64,000 nt of DNA from positions 1,116,001 through 1,180,000 of the forward strand of contig QUOL01000005.1 of assembly GCA_009761415.1 (NCBI GenBank). Reading direction: 5' to 3'. Source of the DNA: Sarcomyxa edulis (taxonomy: Eukaryota; Basidiomycota; Agaricomycetes; Agaricales; Mycenaceae). Positions 55,808-64,000 of this stretch are shown piece after piece; positions within the stretch are counted from its first letter, which is position 1; each line of letters opens with the position of its first letter. The notes under the pieces are model-generated. The model was not told where the DNA came from. It was given only the letters and a program-made list of their open reading frames with translations, and searched no databases. The position numbers and the translations under genes were made by a program.

Positions 55808-58800
55808 CTAATAATCCCCACTCCCTCCAACAAGCACAGTGAACCACCCAAACATAGCCATCAAGAAGCGTACCATCCACGCCGCATCGGCACCAGCACC
55901 AAGCCCAGGACGAAGCTGCATCGCCAACGCGATATCAAGCGGTGAACGCGTGAATCCAGGGCGCGGGTGCGTATACGTCGAGGGGTGGGGGTGCGGGACT
56001 GTCACTTGCGTCGAGGACGTCGGTGATGGCGATCGTGGAGGAAGAAGAGAAGGATGTGTGTCCTCATCTTCATCTCCTTTTCGTGTCACTGTGACAGTCG
56101 ACGACAACGGCGATGGGGTGTTCTCCTCAGAGACCTCTGGAATACTAATCGGCTCATCGAATGGCGAGAATGTGAATGATCCCGGAAGGGAAGTGGATAG
56201 AACAAAAGGTGACGGGGATGGTGATGGTGGTATAGACGAGCTAGGCGTTATAGCCTTATTCTCTTTCCCTTTTCCTTTTCGCAAAGTCAAACTCGACTCC
56301 TTCCCTGGCTGGGCACTCAGTCCCAGAGCAGGTGCGTCGGAGGCGCGGAGAGACCACGCTGGTCTCGTCGATGTTGTGGACGAGGGAACGGTGATAGGCG
56401 AAGATGAAAGAGGTGAAGGGACTGTGAGGGCTGAGAGAGGCGGTGAAGCGGGGGGTGTGGGTGTCTGGAATTTCAATCCTGAATTTTCATCAGGAATTTC
56501 GACTTTGATCTTGGGTGGAGAAATGAGGAGGGGCAGGGGAAGGAGATCGGGGTCGGGATGATCGAACGCTATGGGTTCGTCGGGGTATGGAAGAGAGAAT
56601 GTGATGAGAGGTAGCTCTGGGTCGTCAGTATCGATGGGGCTATGGGTCTCTGTCTCAAGCGAAATCTGAGGCAGCGCTGGGCTGACTACAGTGACCTGAG
56701 CCGAATCAGAATCTGTATTATGTTCATAAATGTCGTCAGTAGTAGATGAAGGTTCCAACAAGGAGGGACCTGCAAATGAAGTTAAAGCTAAGCAGAAGCA
56801 ACAAATCAAGAGGTCAGTACTCACCGCTGTCATTGCCGTCCTCGGGAGGAGAAAACTCCAAAACATTGATAGATGCCGACGGGGTGATAGCGAGGAGGGT
56901 ATCAATGTCTTCCATTGGTGATTGAACTTCTGGCACTGAGATTGCGCTCTCCAGCTCCGACGTCTGAGTGGTCTCTTGTGTTGGTTCTGTGTTCTCCTCG
57001 TTGATTCTCACTAATGGTTCCTCCATCGTCTGGTCCGCATCAATCTGCATGTCCGGTAATTCTTCAAGGACTTGCACCAAAGGTTCCTCCTCGTCCTCCT
57101 TCATCTCCTTGTACTCCGATGTCTCTGGCAAATGTTCCTCCACCATCGTCACGTCCATCTCCTCCTCCGAGGGTACCATCTCATCCACCAGCTCGTCGGT
57201 CTTCTGCGTCGGCTCCTGAATCGCCATCTCTGGCTCCATCTCTTCGATGATTTCATCCACGAGCGTCGCGTCGACTTTCTGCACCAATTCCTCCGCGTTC
57301 AGCACTGATGTCTCCTCAATTTTGTCCTCCTCCTCCACTACTTCCTCCATCTTCGAGGGCTCCTCCACCACTAGAGGCTCTTCCACCTTCAAAGGCTCCA
57401 CCACCACTAAAGGTTCCTCCATCACTAGAGATTCCTCCATCTTCACCACTACCACCTCCGGCTCCTCCACCCTCTGCTCCAGCTCCCCCAACTTCTCCCC
57501 CACTTCCACCTCAACCACCTCCAACTCAGCATCATCCCGGAACGCAGGCACAGCCCACGTATCATGACCACCCATCCTCAATCCCTCCATCTCCATTCCC
57601 ATACCCATCTCCTGCACCTGCATATCCGTCCATTCACCCACCACACGCCGCTCGCCGTTCAACGCCATCACCCCGTCATCCCTGTCCTTCCGTCCCCTAG
57701 CCATACTAACGATCCTATCGATCTCCCTGGCCATTCTTTCCTTCCCTGGCATACCGTCCCGTTCTCGTTGGTCTTCATGCGAACCCGTGCCCATATCGAC
57801 GACTGTATGAACATCATCAAACGGAGATACTGTTGACATGGGTTCTGATGGAGACACTGCTTCCGCCTCGAGTGGGGACACAACCTCGAAAGGAGACTCC
57901 TCATCAGGTTCGACGTTAGAGTCGATGACGAGTATCGGATGTTGTGGGTGTGGAAGATGAGGCGGTAGGGAAATGGGGCTTATGGGAGATTCAGGTGGGT
58001 CGTCTGGGGAGAGGAATGGGTTCTCTGGGAGTGGAAGAGGGAGGGGGAACGAAACGGGTTCTTCCAGAGTCTGTATAGGCTCTGGGGCTGGTTGAGGCTG
58101 GGGCTGGGATTGAGATGACAAAGCACGCTCGGGGACAGGAACGCGTATCACGCCTAATGGATCCTGTGCACGAGGCAAAAGCAGCGTAGGAGACAAGTCA
58201 ACGAGGTTGACATTGCTAGGAATACGTGAAGAAGGAGGACGAAAGTCCAGAAGATCCCCTTCCCCATCAGGTTGAACCTGGACGAGTGGATATCCGACTT
58301 TCGCGGAGCTAGCACTCGGCGGTTGGGGAATATGCGCATGACTAGGCGTGGTGGGCAACGACAAATCAACAAGATCTTCCTCAAAATCAATGAGTATGGC
58401 ATCCTGATGCTGGTGGTGGTGAGGTGTAGGAGATGAGCGTTTCCTAGTAGGTGACTCCTCCAAACGTACTAGGTTATCGATACTAGACACAGACGTAGCT
58501 CTCGAATGTCGTATATCCTCTGGATCCGCGTCAGAGACGGTGGTAGGTAACATTTCGAGACCTTCAAGGCCTCTTGTACGCGTGTTTCGTCTTGGTCTTG
58601 TACGGGTACTTCCTTTGCCCCAGCCAAGACCGACAGCGGGCCAGTGCCATGACCGGTACTTGCGACGAATCCATGACTTTCTTGCAGTTCCGAGGTTCAA
58701 GTCGAGTGCTTTGATAGAAGGAGATGAATGTGGACGACGAAAGTGGACAAAGAGGTATATGCCAACTGAGGCTACGATGAAGAGAGCATACGCGGTGAGG

Positions 58801-58922
58801 AAAGGAGGAGTGAGGACGCTGGTACTGAGACTGTCACTGCTGTCGACGGCACTAGAGCTGTTGGATAGTCAGCAACATGTATCCCATATCCACATCGATT
58901 TGGGTACTCACTTGTTGGCCAT
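55808..58922 (-). CDS. Membrane-anchored acidic/Pro-rich protein, unknown function
   Basis: Three exons: a short one with ATG 58922 (MANN), a long one reaching about 56823, and one from about 56768 to the stop at 55808; roughly 1,000 aa. After the first intron comes a single transmembrane segment (FLTAYALFIVASVGIYLFVH) followed by basic residues. Then a long disordered region has motifs ILIDFEEDLVDLS and VDLSPTLLLP, and a degenerate acidic repeat of the type (V/M)EEPL(V/K)VEEP, about 57480-57340. The C-terminus is Pro/Ser-rich and ends with a second hydrophobic stretch (WMVRFLMAMFGWFTVLVGG). No domain recognised. Divergent from Cdc20 with 190 bp between starts. Confidence 0.72.
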
Positions 58923-59112
58923 TACTGGCAGCTACTCTACAGCTGGCTGCCTCGTAGCTGATGGGCAGAAGCAACGCCACATTTATTATTTTATTCTTAT
59001 TTTTATTTCGACTGCCTCGCGGTATCCTGGCTGTAGTCACACATGTCACGTCACCAACACGATCACGCACACCAGCTTGAGGAATTCAACCAACGCCCTT
59101 CCTCCTGCCAGT

Positions 59113-61007
59113 ATGAACTCGAAAACACCTTCTTCTCGTCTTCGTTCTCGCAGTGAAGTCAAAGCACCTCTAACACCCTCTCTCGTCTCTGCTCTCAACT
59201 CCATCTCAATCACATCTGCTCCGAAACACGCTCCAACTCGCAGTATCACTCAAAAACCTCCCAGTGCTCCCACTAAATCTAAATATACACCTACCACCGC
59301 ACCTTTTGACTCTACAAACCCCTTCATCGTACCTCCCACTTCCACGCGTAAACCGACTCAACCGCAATCCCGATCTCGTCCTGCTTCGCCCGTAAAACGT
59401 CTTCAATCGGGTGGCATCGTCGTCTCTGAATCACTCCAGCGTCAGGCAGGTGGTGGTGTTATCCGTAAAGGCGGTGTAGAAAGTAGACTAGACGTCGTCA
59501 CGCGAGACTACGTTCCTCCGCCAAAACATGAAATAAAACGATCCAGATCTACTCCAGCCGCCGTAAGTACAATCTCATTGATCCCTTCCATCAAACGCCA
59601 ACTGACTGCCCACAGAGCCGCGACCAGCGCGATAGATTCATTACCCCACGTCAAGACAGCACCGATTCCATCGCAGCTACATTCGACAAGATGACCATCA
59701 ACCACCAATCCGCATCCCCAGGACACACCGCCCGACTCATCGAAGCAACCGGTATTCCCCTCAACCGTCGCGTTCTCGGATATCACGAACAACCCCCCTC
59801 CGCCTCCTCATCCATCACAGACCCCTCCCTCGCCCAACAACGCGAATACGCTAGACCCCTCTACGCCCGTCCAGCACCCATCGCTTCCTCCTCTACCTCC
59901 TCCACCACTTCCAAATCCCGCCGTATCTCATCAGACCCCATCCGCGTCCTCGACGCACCAGGCATCCTAGAAGACTTTTACCTCAACATCCTTTCCTGGT
60001 CATGCCTCAACCAAGTCGCCGTCGCCCTCGCCGAAACAACCTACATCTGGTCCGCCGACACCGGCTCCGTCGCTCGTCTGGGCGAAGCCCCAGATGAATC
60101 TTACGTCTCCGCAGTTGACTTTAGCAACGACGGTATGTTCCTCGGCGTCGGCATCGGAACGGGTGACGTCGAGCTCTGGGACGTCGAAACCGGACAAAAG
60201 CTAAGAACGATGGCGGGTCATCAAGGGAAGATCCCCTCTCTTACATGGTATCAACATATCCTCACCAGCGGGTGCGAGGACGGGAGTATCTGGCACCACG
60301 ATGTACGGGTGCCGAGACATAAAGTCATGGAATTGGTAGGTCATACAGGTGAAGTCTGTGGGCTTAAATGGAGGAGCGACGGTGAGCTACTAGCTAGCGG
60401 TGCCAATGACAACGTCGTCAATATCTGGGATGGCCGAGTCGGTGATGTAGGTGAAGGAGCACGAGGGACTGCGAAATGGACGAAACGGAATCATACCGCC
60501 GCTGTCAAGGTCAGGTCTTTCCCAATTCACTAATATCTACTGCCTACTGACCATTGCATGCAGGCTATAGCATGGTGTCCCTGGCAACCCTCCCTCCTCG
60601 CCTCAGGCGGAGGCACGCACGACGCCACGATCAACATCTGGAACACCAACACCGGCGCGCGCCTCCACACCCTCCAAACCCCCGCCCAAATCACCTCCAT
60701 CCAATGGTGTCCCCACCTCAAAGAACTCCTCACCACCCACGGGTACCCCACCAACGCTCTGATGGTGCACGCGTATCCTTCGATGGAAAAGGTGGCGGAG
60801 ATTAGGGACGCGCATGATATGAGGGTGTTGTTTAGTGCTATTGGGCCTGCGGGGGATACGGTTGTGACGGGTGCGGGTGATGAGAATTTGAAGTTTTGGA
60901 AGGTTTGGGATTTGGGGAGTGGGAGTGCGAAGAAGAAGAAGGAGAGGATGGAGGAGAGGAGGCCGGGGTTGTCGAGTACCAAGTCGGGGATTTTGTCGAT
61001 TCGTTAG
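59113..61007 (+). CDS. CDC20: Cdc20/Fizzy, activator of the anaphase-promoting complex
   Basis: Exons 59113-59562, 59616-60509 and 60564-61007 (introns 53 and 54 nt), about 595 aa. The basic, disordered N-terminus contains KSKYTPTTAPF and RPASPVKR. The C-box opens exon 2 (DRFITPRQ), then NRRVLGYHE. The seven-bladed WD40 domain has LWDV, SIWHHD, VNIWDG and NIWNTNTG. The C-terminal Ile-Arg tail (SGILSIR) that contacts the APC is intact. It recruits substrates such as securin and mitotic cyclins for ubiquitination. Codons end in C far more than in the paralog at 0.3-2.0 kb, as expected of a well-expressed gene. This is the better candidate for the essential mitotic Cdc20, though Cdh1/Ama1 relatives are not excluded. 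Confidence 0.9.
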
Positions 61008-61340
61008 GGTGTTGTAGGTGTTTTCGTTTTGTCATTTAGGTGTTGTGGAGCATAAGACTCGGAGACAGTCATAGATAGTCGCTGAGAGCTTTGGATCTCT
61101 CCCATTTGTTTTGTTCTTCTGGAAATATTATTTTCTCGAGTGTTGCTCTTCCACCCAACCATGCGCAGTCTTGATTTGTTCACGTTCAACTTTCTTTCCC
61201 TTGCACGGATGACTGGGTGCGTCGAGCTTCGAGGCTCCTGCCAAGCAGAGGCAACACGTCGATCACGGGGTCGATCACGCTCTTCGCGTCTCACACCACG
61301 TCGAGCAGTATGGATACCCTAGAATGGGTGCTCTCTTCAT
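61008..61340. other. Intergenic between Cdc20 and tRNA-Pro
   Basis: 333 bp, Cdc20 3' flank and 5' flank of the tRNA. No gene supported. Confidence 0.5.
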
Positions 61341-61427
61341 GGTCCAATGGTCTAGTGGTACGATACCTGCTTTGGGTTGTTCAAGACTGTCTGCAGGTGG
61401 CCCGGGGTTCGAATCCCCGTTGGACCC
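61341..61427 (+). tRNA. trnP-UGG: tRNA-Pro(UGG) with a 15-nt intron
   Basis: Acceptor stem GGTCCAA (61341-61347) pairs with TTGGACC (61420-61426). The D arm contains GGTCTAGTGGTA (A box). The anticodon stem CCTGC pairs with GCAGG. The loop begins TT-TGG-G, giving anticodon UGG at 61373-61375. The extra 15 nt (61377-61391) sit one base 3' of the anticodon, the canonical nuclear tRNA intron position. The T arm reads CGGGG-TTCGAAT-CCCCG (B box). Removing the intron leaves a 72-nt tRNA. Confidence 0.93.
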
Positions 61428-61760
61428 ATCTTTTTGCTTTTTCAATCCACACTCCTAGCCGACCAGTGTCAATTTCAATTACTTCATCGCCAGACGAAAA
61501 CGAGGACGCGTTTTTTGGCCCTTCCTTCAAGTTCCTTGCATGACCAAACTGTCCCCGAGTTTACTCCAAGTCGGTGAGAACCCGCAAGGTCTAGGGCGTC
61601 TATTGATCCGGACTGCCTGGGAATCCGATGTCTAGCGAAACATGAGCCAACCAGGCCGTGATCCAACCGTGGTTCGACAAAGATTACATAGTACTCACTC
61701 TCACCTGGGCACTCTACTTACGTCCACATCCACCCATCGATTACACCCATCGCCATCGAT
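61428..61760. other. Intergenic, no gene seen
   Basis: 333 bp between the tRNA and the Pro-rich gene, including that gene's promoter and leader. No TATA-like site stands out. Confidence 0.45.
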
Positions 61761-62676
61761 ATGACTTCCAACTCAAAGAGCCCACCCAACGCCAACTTCA
61801 ACGGTACTCCTCCAAAGTAACCCACCCCTTCCACATCAACCACTTTATTGCTGCTAATTCACTCTATTCTGCTCAGATACTTGAATGACTTCAGCAAAGC
61901 CCTAGCAAGCGAAGTTCGTATCCTACTCGCTGAAGTCGGGAAACTTAGAGACGAGCGACGTGCGCTTCAATAGTAAGCACAACCCAACCACTACTCGATA
62001 CCCGATACTCAACAAAGACATCTGCAGTGAAATAGCAGAACTCATGTCCGTTAAGTCGAAACATGGTGCAGGCGGAGAGTATTCGCCGGAATGGAAACCA
62101 AAGGTACTGTCCATCCCATCCATTCATCCTATCTTCCTATCCTCCCATCTACCTCTCACATCCCTTGACACCAACAGCCCGAAGACTTCCACCCCGACGC
62201 ATCCCAACCACCTCCACCCGCACCACCCGACCCAGCAGAGCCCCCCGCACCAGCCAAACCAGGCTGGCGCACAGTACACAAACGTGCCGAACGCAAAGAG
62301 CGTGCACTCGCTAAACTAGCCCCCCCAGAGCCCGTACCAGCTCCTACACCTGCACCGCCGAAACCCGGGTTGCCCGCCTGGGCGCAGTGGAGACGTATGT
62401 ATCAATCATTTCTATTAGTGGGTGTTGTGCGATTGCTTATGGTTATGGGTGATGGATTGTACAGCAAATCCACTACTAGCACCAGTGCCTGTGGCTGCTA
62501 CGCCGGCTAGTCCTCTTCCTGCTTCGCCTCCGCCTAGAGCTGGGTTGTTCGGTGCGTTCTTGTCTTGTTAGCTGTATCTGTGTATTTTCCTTTGTTTCCC
62601 ACGTCCCTCATGTTCTCATCCCCACATACTCACTCCCGTCCCATCCCCAGGTCCCCCAACGCCTCCTCCAAAGTAA
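61761..62676 (+). CDS. Small Pro-rich coiled-coil protein, unknown function
   Basis: ATG 61761 (MTSNSKSPPNANFNGTPPK). The first intron splits a Lys codon before YLNDFSKALASEVRILLAEV, a heptad-like coiled coil running through KLRDERRALQYEIAELMSV. Two more introns join in frame to EYSPEWKPKPEDFHPDA, a Pro/Ala-rich tract, WRTVHKRAERKERAL and LPAWAQWRR. It ends GPPTPPPK. Each join keeps the frame across GT...AG introns of normal size, which supports a real gene. No named family is recognised; the coiled coil suggests an oligomer or a subunit of a complex. Confidence 0.65.
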
Positions 62677-63173
62677 CCCGCTCTTCGCGAATCACGACCA
62701 TGAAATTCAATGCCTCTCAATGCCCACGAGGCACAAATGACCCGTTCCTCACAATATCAACCACGTAAAGTCACACGTATCTATAGACTGAGCTCCCATA
62801 TCCTGCAAGTTCTATCTTCTCATCATCTTTCGCTTCACTTCCTTTCCTTTTCCCTTCCCATTTCGGTTTGACTCATTGTTGTCTGTAAACGCTTCATCGT
62901 CATTCGTTCAGTAAAGCTTTTTTGTATACGTTACTTGTCGTTATCTGTACGCACTACTTTGTTAACCTGTACATACTTTTACTCTTTACTTGCACATTTT
63001 CAAATCTTCCAATTCGCATCTAAAAACACATTCCAATTATCCCATCTCATATCTATCTATGCTAAACTCGTCGATGTTTATCGCAACTGAGTAATCAATA
63101 TACAACAAGAGCCCGTGTGCATTCTAAAGCTATCTAATACATTGTTAAACCCTCCAAGCTCGTCAGAGATACT
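62677..63173. other. Intergenic, no gene seen
   Basis: About 500 bp, T/C-rich, between the 3' ends of two convergent genes. No gene supported. Confidence 0.5.
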
Positions 63174-64000
63174 TCAAATCAATATCCAACCCATCCTTCC
63201 TCCACTGATCGAAATACCGCACATATGTACATACGCAGGCCTCGATTTCTCATCCCAACGATGGATCACCACTCTACATACACGCAACCTCACGGCATCG
63301 ACATCAACACTACCGCGAGGCCGACGAGCCTCAATCATACCCACCACAACCCTCTCATCCAGCTTCTGATCATACCGAAGCTCCAGTGATTCCAATCGCG
63401 GAACGAGCTCGTAACGAGAGATCATCTCAAACGTCTTCGGGCTCACTGGGCTGCGGAATACGAGGGATACGAGTGAGGGGACACATTGAAGAGCGGTTTC
63501 TGGGACTTCTGGGCATTCATAGCTCATGATCATTGATAGCTTGTCTAGTTCGAACGAAGAACGGAACGTAAACGAGTGGAACGTATTTATCACACTCTTG
63601 TTCAACGACAGAGTCAAATCCTTCAGAACAGGTACGACAAGACGACCATAGAACGCGCTGGTAGTGACAGGACCCATGTTGAGAGACCCATTGACGCGCA
63701 AGATCCGAAGATGGGGAAGCGTGATTATATATGTCGATGTCGACCCGTAATAAAACCGATTATCGACAAACATTATCTCCACATCACACTCGACGAGGTG
63801 GATACAATCCCGTAGGAGCGATATGCACATGAAGGGCATCATGCATGCCTGCGTTATATGCAGGTATGTCAACTGCGCCCATGGAATTAGATGAATGTAT
63901 ATGGGGGGATCCATGGTGAGACGAGTTAGTTTCGGGGCAGCGTGTAGCACGGTACAACTCTTGTCCCATAGATTCGGAAGGTCTTCCCAAGATGGTCAGG
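63174..64000 (-). CDS. LRR/F-box-type protein, 5' part beyond or at the window edge
   Basis: Open from about 63995 to the stop at 63174, ending GGRMGWILI. Successive Leu-rich segments (LTRLTMDPPIYIH, LTYLHITQA, LRILRVNGS, LKDLTLSLN, VSLVFRSPVSP, LESLELRYDQ) are the irregular LRRs common in agaricomycete F-box proteins. This is a different family from the 23-35 kb array. The frame meets a TGA within the last few bases of the window, so a splice junction or the true 5' end lies at or beyond the edge. No F-box is visible in the part present. Confidence 0.7.

Noticed and set aside
55839..56561. 240-codon plus-strand frame opposite the acidic disordered gene
   Set aside because: Antisense shadow of a Pro/Ser-rich exon (reads as Gly/Asp/Arg). 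The minus frame has matching introns and a membrane segment.
57247..57700. Plus-strand Ser/Thr and Pro-rich frames
   Set aside because: Antisense of the (V/M)EEPL repeat; its low complexity explains the open frames.

Overview
The window looks like nuclear DNA of an agaricomycete (mushroom-forming basidiomycete). Genes are intron-dense, with introns of about 41-65 nt. It holds lineage-typical families (P450 tandem copies, MYND proteins, F-box-like and LRR-like proteins, a DUF6698-like gene, a PIF/Harbinger element) alongside fungal housekeeping genes. Exon joins below were made by eye from GT/GC...AG signals, frame continuity and comparison between paralogs in the window.

Layout. 0.3-2.0 kb (-): a diverged Cdc20/Fizzy paralog. 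2.3-5.7 kb (-): Spa2-type polarisome protein. 5.8-7.1 kb (-): very-long-chain 3-oxoacyl-CoA reductase, head to head with an aromatic-amino-acid decarboxylase (7.2-9.3 kb, +). 10.8-16.9 kb (+): two tandem P450 genes duplicated together with their promoters. 18.8-22.2 kb (+): long Ser/Pro-rich disordered protein. 23.0-35.0 kb (-): tandem array of four members of a lineage-specific F-box-like family. Member 3 is a pseudogene split by a complete 4.7-kb PIF/Harbinger-like transposon (27432-32166), with TIRs and a 3-bp target duplication; member 4 carries a frameshift. 35.6-38.4 kb (-): ATP synthase subunit g and a MYND zinc-finger protein. 38.5-44.7 kb: two related elements bounded by CATCAGCAAAA inverted repeats. 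The larger carries a DUF6698-like gene and a small zinc-finger gene, and its last three bases supply the apparent start codon of a GPH/sucrose-type sugar transporter (44.7-47.3 kb, +). 47.4-49.0 kb (-): URC4/DUF1688 (uracil catabolism). 49.4-51.4 kb (-): monocarboxylate-type MFS transporter. 53.2-55.3 kb (-): ETF-ubiquinone oxidoreductase. 55.8-58.9 kb (-): membrane-anchored acidic disordered protein. 59.1-61.0 kb (+): canonical Cdc20. 61.3 kb: intron-containing tRNA-Pro. 61.8-62.7 kb (+): Pro-rich coiled-coil protein. 63.2 kb to the end (-): partial LRR-like protein.

The housekeeping genes (KAR, ATP synthase g, ETF-QO, Cdc20, Spa2) are not an operon and act independently. The decarboxylase and the adjacent P450 pair could belong to one amine-modifying pathway, but this rests on proximity only. 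The most notable observations are the two TIR elements at 38.5-44.7 kb and the transporter start codon inside a TIR, the exactly mapped Harbinger insertion, a conserved 3-nt microexon in both P450s, and three frame-supported GC-AG introns.
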